DNA of 45,323 nucleotides from positions 132,940-178,262 of the forward strand of contig MKVE01000027.1 in assembly GCA_001898785.1 (NCBI GenBank), read 5' to 3'. A program made the position numbers and the translations under genes. The notes below the pieces were generated by a model. The model was given only the letters and a program-made list of their open reading frames with translations. It made no database searches and was not told the origin of the DNA. Origin of the DNA: Chryseobacterium sp. 36-9 (lineage in GTDB: Bacteria; Bacteroidota; Bacteroidia; Flavobacteriales; Weeksellaceae). Positions 17,050-24,795 of this stretch are shown here, piece by piece (positions within the stretch are counted from its first letter, which is position 1; every line of letters starts with the position of its first letter).

Positions 17050-18468
17050 TTAACATTCTGCAACATTCACAGCAACAGCTAAGCCACCTTCGGAAGTTTC
17101 TTTATATTTAGAATTCATATCCAATGCTGTTTCCCACATCGATTTGATAACACTATCCAAAGACACTTTCGCTTTGGTTGGGTCGCCATCCACGGCTAAT
17201 GATGCTGCGGTAATCGCTTTCATTGCGCCCATAGAATTTCGTTCGATGCAAGGGATTTGAACCAATCCGCCAATCGGATCACAGGTTAATCCAAGATGAT
17301 GTTCCATTGCGATTTCTGCCGCCATCAGAACTTGTCCCGGTGTTCCTCCAGAAATCTCAGTTAGTCCAGCGGCTGCCATTGCTGACGAAACGCCAACTTC
17401 TGCCTGACAACCACCCATTGCTGCGGAGATAGTCGCGTTCTTTTTAAATAAAGTTCCGATTTCTCCCGCAACCAAAAGAAATCTGATAATGTCTTCTTCA
17501 GAATTGAATTCTGTAAAAGTCTGTGCATACATCAAAACTGCAGGAATCACACCACTTGCGCCATTAGTTGGAGCTGTAATGATCCTTCCGAAAGATGCGT
17601 TCTCTTCATTCACAGCAAGAGCAAAACAGGAAACCCACTTGGTAACTGAGCTGAAAGTTTTCTGCTCATTTTTTACCATTTCGAACCACTCGTTCTTATT
17701 TTTGTAGATCTGAGTTCCAAGCAATTTCTCATTCATTTCGGAAGCTCGTCTTGTGACATTCAAACCGCCGGGAAGAATTCCTTTCTTGTTGATGCTCTTG
17801 TAAACGCAATCTTTGATGTTATCCCAAATCTCTAGAGCTTTCTGACGGGTTTCTTCCTGAGTTCTCCAAGATTCCTCATTTAACAAAACCAAATCAGAAA
17901 TTTTATCGAGATTCAGTTTTTCACAGTACTTCAGTATGTCGCTACCATGATGACATGGATATAATGTCCTCACGCATCTGTCTTCCATAGAATTATCTTC
18001 TTTGGTTGCGACAAATCCACCTCCAACGGAATAATAATCCTGACTAAATTCTTCACCGTTTTGGAAAATAACTTTGAAAATCATTCCGTTGGGATGAAAA
18101 TCTAGGGATCTTTCTTTGTTAAGGATCAAATGATATCCGTAGATAAACGGCAACCAGACTTCTCCTCCAAGATTGATTTTTTGTTCCGATTTTATTTTTT
18201 CAATTTTTTCATCAATTTTATTGGTATCAATGGTTCGGAAGTTTTCTCCACTGAGACCAAGCATTCCTGCAATGTCAGTTCCGTGCCCAACACCGGTTTT
18301 TGCCAGAGAGCCAAAAAATTCTACAAAAACTTCTTTCACATCTTGTAAAGAATGATTTCGTCTGACTAAATCCAGAAACATTTTCGCTGCGTTCCAAGGT
18401 CCCATTGTGTGGGAAGAAGATGGTCCAATCCCGATTTTTATGATATCAAAAACACTGATAGATTCCAT
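17050..18468 (-). CDS. sdaA: L-serine ammonia-lyase, iron-sulfur type
   Basis: Deaminates L-serine to pyruvate and ammonia using a [4Fe-4S] cluster. The 472-residue chain is the single-subunit form: N-terminal beta domain with IGPSSSHTMGP (14-24), then the alpha catalytic domain with 'APTNGASGVIPAV'. Three cysteines in conserved settings, 'MGGCQAEVG', 'LTCDPIGG' and 'QIPCIERNSMG', fit the cluster ligands known in this family. Both halves are complete and in frame. The gene has no obvious operon partner: a 139-bp gap separates it from the helicase and about 400 bp of repeat-rich DNA lies upstream. Confidence 0.94.
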   Translation of the reverse strand: MESISVFDIIKIGIGPSSSHTMGPWNAAKMFLDLVRRNHSLQDVKEVFVEFFGSLAKTGVGHGTDIAGMLGLSGENFRTIDTNKIDEKIEKIKSEQKINLGGEVWLPFIYGYHLILNKERSLDFHPNGMIFKVIFQNGEEFSQDYYSVGGGFVATKEDNSMEDRCVRTLYPCHHGSDILKYCEKLNLDKISDLVLLNEESWRTQEETRQKALEIWDNIKDCVYKSINKKGILPGGLNVTRRASEMNEKLLGTQIYKNKNEWFEMVKNEQKTFSSVTKWVSCFALAVNEENASFGRIITAPTNGASGVIPAVLMYAQTFTEFNSEEDIIRFLLVAGEIGTLFKKNATISAAMGGCQAEVGVSSAMAAAGLTEISGGTPGQVLMAAEIAMEHHLGLTCDPIGGLVQIPCIERNSMGAMKAITAASLAVDGDPTKAKVSLDSVIKSMWETALDMNSKYKETSEGGLAVAVNVAEC

Positions 18469-18539
18469 TCAATTGTAAAAAATTATCGTTTGTAAATGTA
18501 ATTGATTTTTGAAACCGATACAACTTTATATTGTTATTG

Positions 18540-18730
18540 TTGCTGAACGCAAAGAGCGCAAAGTTTTTTGAAATTATTGAAAATATTTTTAAGGTTCACA
18601 AAAGTGTAAAGCTCAACGAAGAAAAACCATCCAACTTTGTCATTTTGTAGGAATCTCTACGCAAATTGATAGCTTAGATTCCATGCTTTACTCCGTTTCG
18701 CTCTGAATGACAAAATGCTATTGATTTGTA
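18540..18730. repeat. repeat-like intergenic segment upstream of sdaA
   Basis: The gap between sdaA and the hydrolase gene (18469-18874) holds no open frame. Its first part has a near-tandem ACGCAAAG/GCGCAAAG motif (about 18547-18561). A palindromic block follows: CATTTTGT (18641-18648) is inverted as ACAAAATG (18710-18717), and inside it GGAATCT (18650-18656) as AGATTCC (18676-18682). The nested inverted arms with similar spacing suggest a degraded repeat element rather than a terminator. Confidence 0.5.
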
Positions 18731-18758
18731 CTATTAATTTTAACAGCGAATGTCACAC

Positions 18759-18874
18759 GCAGCCCAGCTTGAGCGAAAATCCTTTTTACGCAGCGAAGGA
18801 AAGTGAAAAGATTGACTAAGTTGAACGACTACGTTGGGTTTGGGAGCGGAAGACGGAAATAGCTGCCAAAAAAA
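18759..18874 (-). repeat. dispersed intergenic repeat, copy 1
   Basis: Read on the minus strand from 18874, this segment begins TTTTTTGGCAGCTATTTCCG and matches the segment at 25941-26036 along its length. Shared blocks include CCGTCT, GCTCCC, TCTTTTCACT, and GCGTAAAAAGGA, ending at GCTGCG. This copy has about 28 extra nt in the middle. It begins directly after the stop codon of the alpha/beta hydrolase gene. It has no coding potential and is no recognised insertion sequence. Confidence 0.72.
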
Positions 18875-19516
18875 TTATACAAAAATAGCTTTGAGAATCT
18901 CGGAAACTTGTTTTGCTTTGGTTAATGGGAAAAGATGTGTTGCATTTTTGACGATAAAATCCGGTCGAGAATTTTTGATTGGGAAGACGATGTCTTTGTC
19001 AGCCAAAATCTGAATCACATCGGGCAGTTTTTCGAATTTCCACTTCGCAACTTTATCCATAGACCATTTCAGATAATGTGGATCTTTAATTGTCAGATAT
19101 TGATTAAGATTGCTGTTTTTGGAATCGAATATTCTTTTTAGAAACGCATATAAAATCGAACTACTGTTACCAAAAAATTTTAACGGTATATATTTAACAG
19201 CATTAATTTTACCGCCTGCTTTGATGAAAATCGACTTTTCCTGATCTGAACGAATGCTTCCCAAGATGACAATTTTTTTTGCAGGTTTCAGCTTATGAAT
19301 CTCCTGTACCATTATCCCTCCGAATGAATATCCCATTAAATAAAAATCTTCTGAATCATCTATTACAGCAGACATCCTATTAACATAATGATAAAAATCC
19401 TCATTTTTTTCAGGGATTAGCCAAGGAATGTGAACTACCTCAACTTCCGGATTGAAAGTCAGTTTTTCCAGAACTTTTTCATCTGCACCAAGACCACTTA
19501 TGATGTATAATTTCAT
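18875..19516 (-). CDS. alpha/beta hydrolase
   Basis: A 213-residue cytoplasmic hydrolase of the alpha/beta fold. The N-terminal strand is followed by an oxyanion-type loop 'ISGLGADEKV', the nucleophile elbow GYSFGG (Ser at centre) and a late 'ADKDIVFPI' loop supplying Asp. The catalytic His is probably in 'NATHLFPLTKA'. The protein is short for the family, with a small cap. The start at 19516 gives MKLYIISGLG, directly on the first strand; an upstream in-frame start would add 26 residues reading through the preceding terminator. Substrate is unknown. No partner gene is linked; a repeat element begins right after its stop. Confidence 0.78.
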   Translation of the reverse strand: MKLYIISGLGADEKVLEKLTFNPEVEVVHIPWLIPEKNEDFYHYVNRMSAVIDDSEDFYLMGYSFGGIMVQEIHKLKPAKKIVILGSIRSDQEKSIFIKAGGKINAVKYIPLKFFGNSSSILYAFLKRIFDSKNSNLNQYLTIKDPHYLKWSMDKVAKWKFEKLPDVIQILADKDIVFPIKNSRPDFIVKNATHLFPLTKAKQVSEILKAIFV

Positions 19517-19552
19517 TTGGTAAAATTCTTTTGTGTTTTGGTCAAATTTAAC

Positions 19553-19582
19553 AACAAAAAAAGAGCAGAAAAAATTCTGCTC
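19553..19582 (-). terminator. intrinsic terminator of the YceI gene
   Basis: GAGCAGAA (19563-19570) and TTCTGCTC (19575-19582) form an 8-bp stem with a 4-nt loop. On the minus strand it is followed by a run of seven T. It lies 27 nt past the YceI stop at 19609. Confidence 0.88.
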
Positions 19583-19608
19583 CCGAAAAATCATATATTT
19601 TTCCGAAA

Positions 19609-20175
19609 TTATTTCACACTCACTTTTACTTTCAAGTCTACATCATCCTTTACTAGAACGTCCTGCATCGTAGATTTGTAAGCTACATCAAATTTTTGTC
19701 TGTCAAAAGAAAATTTATCCGATTCCAAAGTTACAACACCTTTGTTGGATGTGATTTTTGCTGGAAAAGACACCGGGTTTGTTTTACCTTTTACAGTCAG
19801 GTTTCCGTTAACCACAAAATTGTAATCTTTGTTTGAGTTTTTCTTTACAGAAGTAATTTTATACGTTGCAGTCGGGAACTTTTCAACCTCGAAGAAATCA
19901 CCATTTTTCAAGTGACCATTCAATTTTCCTTGATATTCTCCTGATAAATCTGTAGAATTAATAGTTGTCATATCTAATACAAATTCTCCGCCTACAACAG
20001 CTCCGTTTTTAAGAACAAGGTTACCCGATTTTACATTTACAGTTCCATCATGAGAAGATGCTTCTGTTTTTGCAATTTTATAACCCCACCAGTGTACATC
20101 GGAACTCGTTAATTTCTTTGTCTGTCCAAACGCTAACCCACTTGCTAAAACTGCTAGTAATAATACTTTTTTCAT
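19609..20175 (-). CDS. YceI family periplasmic protein
   Basis: A 188-residue exported protein with signal peptide MKKVLLLAVLASGLAFGQ. The mature part matches the YceI lipocalin-like barrel: 'SDVHWWGYKIAKTEASSHDG' at the start, 'GGEFVLDMTTINSTD', 'HLKNGDFFEVEKFPTATYKI' and 'VNGNLTVKGKTNPVSFPAK'. Family members bind long isoprenoid or fatty ligands in the barrel; the ligand here is unknown. A -7 box (TAGATTTG on the minus strand, 20196-20203) sits about 20 nt upstream. It is followed by its own terminator, so it is probably monocistronic. The nearby polyprenyl synthase is about 10 kb away, and no functional link is shown. Confidence 0.9.
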   Translation of the reverse strand: MKKVLLLAVLASGLAFGQTKKLTSSDVHWWGYKIAKTEASSHDGTVNVKSGNLVLKNGAVVGGEFVLDMTTINSTDLSGEYQGKLNGHLKNGDFFEVEKFPTATYKITSVKKNSNKDYNFVVNGNLTVKGKTNPVSFPAKITSNKGVVTLESDKFSFDRQKFDVAYKSTMQDVLVKDDVDLKVKVSVK

Positions 20176-20244
20176 TTTTTAATAATTTAATGATGCAAAT
20201 CTAATTAGAATCATTCAAAATTGAAATTGATGTATGATAAGTTT

Positions 20245-20284
20245 TTAAAAAATTAACGCCTCCAAATTAATGAAGACGTTAATT
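20245..20284 (-). terminator. intrinsic terminator of the outer-membrane barrel gene
   Basis: AATTAACG (20251-20258) pairs with CGTTAATT (20277-20284). In minus-strand RNA the stem continues inward (UCUUC with GGAGG, two G-U pairs) to 13 bp. A run of T follows on the minus strand. It lies 58 nt past the stop at 20342. Confidence 0.82.
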
Positions 20285-20341
20285 ATGTGTCATAGTTTGA
20301 TTAATATTTTTAGATTTTCTTAGAAAACCGAAAAATTCTGA

Positions 20342-20914
20342 TTATTTACCCAAAGGAATGTTGTAAGCAAAACCTACACCAATTGCACCGGCATTATATT
20401 TCTGATCAGCAATCTGCCCTTTATCTCCTGTAAATGTTTTGTTATACTGTACAAAAAAGTTCCAATCACGGTTGTGATATCCAATTTCCGGTCTGATGTA
20501 AAAACCTCCGTCTGGTCTGTCAACATTGACGTTACTCGCTACTTTATCATCTCCAACGATAAATCCATAACCTAAATCTGTTCCAAAATAAAATCCGGTT
20601 TGCTGCGGATAGAATCTGAAAAGTGCCGCAACAGGAATTACACCGAAGTCGTTGTTATCAACATCTACTCCATTAATTGTTCTGTTTTTTCCGAAGTAAT
20701 GATTATAACCTGTAGCGATACCGAGACCAAAACCCGGAGTTATTAAATTCTGATAAGATAAATCCACTCCAAGATTTGCGGCAGTATTACCTCCGGTTGA
20801 TATACCAGTGTTAAGGCCTACTTTGAACATATTGGTCATATCAGCACTCTGAGCTGAAACTAATCCTCCAGCCAAAATCCCCAGACCTAATACCAACTGC
20901 TTTAAAGTTTTCAT
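20342..20914 (-). CDS. outer-membrane beta-barrel protein
   Basis: A 190-residue exported barrel with signal peptide ending 'LAGGLVSAQ'. Strand-like segments alternate with polar turns: 'FKVGLNTGIS', 'LGVDLSYQNL', 'GFGLGIATGYNHYF', 'VIPVAALFRFY', 'GFYFGTDLGYGF', 'GFYIRPEIGYH' and 'AGAIGVGFAYNIPLGK'. This fits the outer-membrane beta-barrel (OMP_b-brl type) family with about eight strands. It is unlike the 2427 barrel beyond general fold. It has its own strong terminator. No ligand or role can be inferred from the sequence. Confidence 0.78.
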   Translation of the reverse strand: MKTLKQLVLGLGILAGGLVSAQSADMTNMFKVGLNTGISTGGNTAANLGVDLSYQNLITPGFGLGIATGYNHYFGKNRTINGVDVDNNDFGVIPVAALFRFYPQQTGFYFGTDLGYGFIVGDDKVASNVNVDRPDGGFYIRPEIGYHNRDWNFFVQYNKTFTGDKGQIADQKYNAGAIGVGFAYNIPLGK

Positions 20915-21130
20915 ATTTTTAAATTTTAAATTTTACAAAGGTCATACTTGTAAATTCCGTGCCAAAATAGATTTTTTGTTTGACAACTCTAACAATACAA
21001 CCACCAACAAACTAATTTTCAATTATTTAAAAATAATTAAATATTAAAATTTATTCACAAACTGATATTTTCATCAATTTTGATTTAACAATTGGGTGAT
21101 TACTCACTCCAACTGATAAATTATCACTTA

Positions 21131-22498
21131 ATGAATAATTTCCTGAAAAATAAGCATTTGATTTCCAGAGCAGGCTTTGGAATTCATCATAACGATATCG
21201 AAAAGTATAAAAATCTGAGTCCGAAAAAGCTTTATCAGGAATTAAAAAACAACTCAGAGTATAAAGTTTTACTGACAGATTTTCCAACTGTCACGCCTGA
21301 GCAATACCTGGAAATGTCAAAAGCGCAGGACAGAAAACCCCTGAATCAGTTTAATAATTTATACAATAAGAACTTCAGAAAATCATGGCATTCTCAAATG
21401 ATAAATTCACCGTATCAGCTTCGGGAAAAAATGGCATTTTTCTGGCATGGGCATTTTGCAACAAGAATTCAGCATGCGCTTTTTAATAAAGAGATTATAG
21501 AAATCTTTAGAAAAAATGCTTTGGGAAGTTTTCGCGACCTGGTTTTCGATGTATCAAAATCATCTGCAATGCTCAATTTTCTTAATAATCAACAAAACAA
21601 AAAAGCGAAACCCAACGAAAATTTTTCTAGAGAGTTAATGGAATTATTCACACTAGGAAGAGGAAATCTCTACACAGAAAAGGATATCAAAGAATCTGCA
21701 AGAGCTTTTACTGGTTGGAGCTATAATGAATTAGGTGAATTTACAGACAATAAAAAACAGCATGATGCTGGAGAAAAAGTATTTCTTGGAAGAAATGGAA
21801 ACTTTGATGGAACAGACATTATTAATATTATTCTTGAGCAACCAGAATGTGCAGAATTCATTACCAAAAAGATTTATCAATTTTTTGTGAACGACATAGC
21901 TGATGAAAAAATTGTCAAATCTCTCAGTCAGAAATTTTACAAATCAAATTATGATATACTTACGCTAATGGATGAAATTTTTCTTTCAGATTGGTTTTAT
22001 TCTAATGAAAACATTGGCTCAAAAATAAAGTCACCTGTTGAATTAATTGTTGGAATCCGCCGTATAATGCCGATGGATTTGCAAAATAAAGATACCATTT
22101 ACAACTTTGAAAAAATACTTGGACAAGAGCTTTTACAACCACCGAATGTTGCAGGCTGGCCTACCGGACTAGCATGGATTGATAGCTCTACTCTACTTAT
22201 AAGAATGAAAATACCTTCTGTAATGGCTGGTTATAAAACCCTGGATATTGAACCAAAGCCAAATGACGATGTCAATATGGGAAAAGAAGAAAACAAAGTA
22301 ATTGTAAATCAAAAACAAAATACAATTACAATCCATTGGGATAGCATCAATAACATTCTTAATCAAGACTTATTCAGTATTTTATTGCCAAAATCCAATG
22401 AAAAATTACAAAATACGATTTTGCAATTTAATTCTGATAAAAGTAGGAAACATCTTATGATAAGTATTATGTCAACACCAGAATATCAACTTTGCTAA
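21131..22498 (+). CDS. DUF1800 family protein
   Basis: A 455-residue protein with the DUF1800 pattern: 'HLISRAGFG' at the N-terminus, 'LREKMAFFWHGHFAT', 'NFSRELMELFTLG', 'YTEKDIKESARAFTGW', 'IINIILEQPECAEFITKKIY' and 'QPPNVAGWPTG' near the C-terminus. Function is not established. The gene is nearly always followed by a DUF1501 gene, as here, where the two overlap or touch. I chose ATG 21131 because the upstream TTG at 21092 adds 13 residues of no family character. No signal peptide is evident; export may depend on the Tat-signal-bearing partner. Intact length. Confidence 0.88.
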   Translation: MNNFLKNKHLISRAGFGIHHNDIEKYKNLSPKKLYQELKNNSEYKVLLTDFPTVTPEQYLEMSKAQDRKPLNQFNNLYNKNFRKSWHSQMINSPYQLREKMAFFWHGHFATRIQHALFNKEIIEIFRKNALGSFRDLVFDVSKSSAMLNFLNNQQNKKAKPNENFSRELMELFTLGRGNLYTEKDIKESARAFTGWSYNELGEFTDNKKQHDAGEKVFLGRNGNFDGTDIINIILEQPECAEFITKKIYQFFVNDIADEKIVKSLSQKFYKSNYDILTLMDEIFLSDWFYSNENIGSKIKSPVELIVGIRRIMPMDLQNKDTIYNFEKILGQELLQPPNVAGWPTGLAWIDSSTLLIRMKIPSVMAGYKTLDIEPKPNDDVNMGKEENKVIVNQKQNTITIHWDSINNILNQDLFSILLPKSNEKLQNTILQFNSDKSRKHLMISIMSTPEYQLC

Positions 22499-22509
22499 AA
22501 AATGATGTT

Positions 22510-23700
22510 ATGATTATTAATAGAAGAAACTTTATAAAAAGCAGCAGTCTAGCTGCAGCATCTTTCTTTTTCCCAAACTTCTTAGAAGCTTTGACTTTAC
22601 CTGAAGCTATTGAAATGAACGGTAAAATACTAATTATTTTACAATTAACTGGTGGAAATGATGGTCTCAATACGATTATTCCTGTCAAGAATGATATTTA
22701 TTTTAAACTAAGAAATAAGATTTCTATTAAAGAAGAAAATGCACTATTATTAACAGATGAAGCCGGAATCAATCCTGATTTGAAATTTCTTAAACAATTA
22801 TATGATAATGGTGAATTAGCTGTACTGAATAATGTAGGTTATCCTGATCCCAATAAGTCTCATTTCCGAAGTATGGACATCTGGCAGTCTGCAAGCGGAA
22901 GTAATGAATTCATCAATTCTGGTTGGTTGGGAAGATATCTGGATGAAGCGTGTCATAGTTGCCAAAATCCGACGCAGGCAATAGAAGTAGATGACCTTCT
23001 AAGTCTTGCAATGAAAGGAAATAATAATAAAGCGATTGCTTTTAAGGATCCTAAAAAACTCTACGATTATAGTGTGGAGAATTTTTACAAAAAGATTATT
23101 ACGGATGGCCACGACCATGATTTGGCTAGCTATATGTACAACACTCTAGGAAGTACAATTAACAACTCCGAATATATATTTGAAGAAAGCAAGTCTAAGT
23201 CAACAGATAAAGTTTACCCAACAACTCAAATAGGAAAAGACTTCAAAACAATTGCATCACTTATTAAATCTGACATCAATACACAGGTTTATTATCTTTC
23301 TATCGGGAGTTTTGATACCCATTATAATCAAAACAAAAGTCAATCAAACTTGTTCAAAATGATAGATCAAGCGGTCAAAGTTTTTGTTAAAGACATGAAG
23401 GAAAATGGAAAATTCAATGATATTATGATTATGACTTTCTCCGAATTTGGTAGACGTGTTGCTCAGAATGCTAGTAACGGAACCGATCACGGAACGGCCA
23501 ATCAAATGTTCTTCATCAGCGGCGGACTTAAGAAAAAAGGATTATTGAATCCACTTCCAGACTTGACCAATCTTAAAGACGGTGATTTGATTTACACCGA
23601 AGATTTCAGAAAAGTCTATGCGACGGTTCTTAAAAGATGGCTCAATTCCGATGATAATAAAATCCTTGGAAAGGATAATGGTTATTATGATTTTATCTAA
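22510..23700 (+). CDS. DUF1501 family protein with Tat-like signal
   Basis: A 396-residue protein. The N-terminus MIINRRNFIKSSSLAAASFF is a twin-arginine-type signal (Arg5-Arg6, then hydrophobic), pointing to export of a folded protein. The body matches DUF1501, related to sulfatase/alkaline-phosphatase-like proteins: 'LQLTGGNDGLNTIIPV', 'SIGSFDTHYNQNKSQ', 'MIMTFSEFGRRVAQNAS' and 'GTDHGTANQMFFI'. Asp/His residues in the last two could bind metal. The start at 22510 puts the RR motif near the N-terminus; an upstream TTG (22492) would overlap the DUF1800 stop. The pair is translationally close (11 bp apart). Substrate unknown. Confidence 0.88.
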   Translation: MIINRRNFIKSSSLAAASFFFPNFLEALTLPEAIEMNGKILIILQLTGGNDGLNTIIPVKNDIYFKLRNKISIKEENALLLTDEAGINPDLKFLKQLYDNGELAVLNNVGYPDPNKSHFRSMDIWQSASGSNEFINSGWLGRYLDEACHSCQNPTQAIEVDDLLSLAMKGNNNKAIAFKDPKKLYDYSVENFYKKIITDGHDHDLASYMYNTLGSTINNSEYIFEESKSKSTDKVYPTTQIGKDFKTIASLIKSDINTQVYYLSIGSFDTHYNQNKSQSNLFKMIDQAVKVFVKDMKENGKFNDIMIMTFSEFGRRVAQNASNGTDHGTANQMFFISGGLKKKGLLNPLPDLTNLKDGDLIYTEDFRKVYATVLKRWLNSDDNKILGKDNGYYDFI

Positions 23701-23728
23701 AATTTAGATTTAAAGAAGACATTTTATA

Positions 23729-23770
23729 GTTTCCATCAATAACCGGTTTTGATGAAAACTTTAATTTATA
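23729..23770 (+). terminator. intrinsic terminator of the DUF1800-DUF1501 pair
   Basis: GTTTCCATCAA (23729-23739) pairs with TTGATGAAAAC (23749-23759), 10 of 11 positions. A T-rich tail (TTTAATTTATATTTT) follows. The ohr promoter starts immediately after. Confidence 0.72.
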
Positions 23771-23771
23771 T

Positions 23772-23803
23772 TTTGCACAATACAATTTTACACAATACAT
23801 TTG
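23772..23803 (+). promoter_or_regulatory. ohr promoter with candidate OhrR operator
   Basis: TTTG (23772-23775), 20 nt, then TACATTTG (23796-23803): a textbook Bacteroidota promoter. Between and overlapping the boxes the nonamer CACAATACA occurs twice (23776-23784 and 23791-23799), and TACAATT (23781-23787) resembles half of known OhrR operators. Binding there would block the -7 box. The regulator gene lies directly downstream. Operator role is inference. Confidence 0.7.
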
Positions 23804-23833
23804 CTTCATCAAAATAATTTAAATCATAAAAAA

Positions 23834-24256
23834 ATGAAAACATTGTACAGTATTGGCGCAACAGCCAAAGGAGGAAGAAATGGACACGTTAAAAGTGACA
23901 ACGGAGTTTTGGATCTGCAAGTGAGAATGCCAAAAGGTTTAGGAGGCGCTAATGATGATTACGCAAATCCGGAAATGCTTTTTGCTGCAGGATATTCAGC
24001 TTGTTTTGACAGCGCATTGAATCTGGTTATCAAACAAAGTAAAATCGAAACCGGCGAAACAACCGTAACAGCAAAAGTAGGCATCGGCCAAATTGAAAAT
24101 GGCGGATTTGGATTAGAAGCAGAATTGCACGCTAATATTCCGGGAGTGTCTTTGCAGCAAGCTCAGGAATTGATTGAGAAAGCGCATCAGATCTGTCCTT
24201 ACTCTAATGCAACAAGAGGAAATATCGAAGTTAAGTTGACCGTAAGCAACGATTAA
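23834..24256 (+). CDS. ohr: organic hydroperoxide resistance protein (Ohr/OsmC family)
   Basis: A 140-residue thiol peroxidase that reduces organic hydroperoxides. Both catalytic cysteines are in place: Cys57 in 'AAGYSACFDSAL' and Cys121 in 'HQICPYSNATRGN'. The Ohr-specific N-terminus 'YSIGATAKGGRNGHV' distinguishes it from OsmC. The start at 23834 (MKTLYSIGAT) fits the family; an upstream TTG at 23801 lies inside the -7 box and cannot be used. It is followed by a MarR-family gene of OhrR type, the classic peroxide-sensing pair. Expression is probably repressed by OhrR until peroxide oxidises it. Confidence 0.93.
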   Translation: MKTLYSIGATAKGGRNGHVKSDNGVLDLQVRMPKGLGGANDDYANPEMLFAAGYSACFDSALNLVIKQSKIETGETTVTAKVGIGQIENGGFGLEAELHANIPGVSLQQAQELIEKAHQICPYSNATRGNIEVKLTVSND

Positions 24257-24272
24257 TAAAAACTAATTCTTT

Positions 24273-24280
24273 TATCTTTG
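24273..24280 (+). promoter_or_regulatory. -7-like box upstream of ohrR
   Basis: TATCTTTG matches TAnnTTTG 33 nt before the ohrR start. No TTG lies at the -33 distance. It could drive ohrR separately from ohr. Confidence 0.4.
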
Positions 24281-24313
24281 ACGAATTATTGAATTGTTAT
24301 TAAGAAACTCAAT

Positions 24314-24742
24314 ATGGAAGATTTATTAAAATTGGACAAGCAACTTTGCTTCTCTGTTTATGTTTTACACCGCGAAATCATGCAGTGTTACCGTCCTATT
24401 CTGAAAAATATTGGGTTGACTTATCCGCAATATATCACAATGATGACGCTCTGGGAAAAGGATGATTTGACAGTGAATCAAGTAGGGGAAATTTTACAAT
24501 TGGACAACGGAACTTTGACGCCGCTTTTGAAAAGACTGGAATCTAAAGGCTATCTGGAAAGAAAACGCAGCAAAGATGACGAGCGTGTTGTAAAAATTCA
24601 CTTAACGGAAAAAGGCACAAAACTCAGGGAAAAAGCCACTTGCATCCCGATGGAGCTAGCAAAAGCAATGAATCTAAGCATCGATGAAATAATGGAATTG
24701 AAATCACTGTCTGATAAAGTTGTTCAAAAAATTAACCAATAA
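24314..24742 (+). CDS. ohrR: MarR-family organic peroxide sensor (OhrR)
   Basis: A 142-residue winged-helix repressor. The N-terminal helix 'LKLDKQLCFSVYVLHREI' carries Cys12 in the position of the reactive cysteine of OhrR, with Tyr26 and Tyr37 ('YRPIL', 'LTYPQYITMMTLWE') in place to hydrogen-bond it. The wing and recognition region is 'GEILQLDNGTLTPLLKRLES' followed by 'RKRSKDDERVVKIHLT'. Position downstream of ohr, the pattern near the ohr promoter and these residues together identify OhrR. A second cysteine (Cys25) could form a mixed or internal disulfide. A bidirectional terminator follows. Confidence 0.92.
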   Translation: MEDLLKLDKQLCFSVYVLHREIMQCYRPILKNIGLTYPQYITMMTLWEKDDLTVNQVGEILQLDNGTLTPLLKRLESKGYLERKRSKDDERVVKIHLTEKGTKLREKATCIPMELAKAMNLSIDEIMELKSLSDKVVQKINQ

Positions 24743-24743
24743 A

Positions 24744-24775
24744 AAAAGAGCTATTCGTTTTTGAATAGCTCTTTT
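24744..24775. terminator. bidirectional intrinsic terminator
   Basis: AAAAGAGCTATTC (24744-24756) and GAATAGCTCTTTT (24763-24775) form a 13-bp stem with a 6-nt loop. It separates the convergent ohrR and fabH genes. Confidence 0.92.
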
Positions 24776-24795
24776 CTATTTTAAATTAATTTGGA

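Noticed and set aside
18469-18874. Possible insertion-sequence remnant
   Set aside because: No transposase-like frame on either strand and no terminal target duplication. Described as repeats instead.
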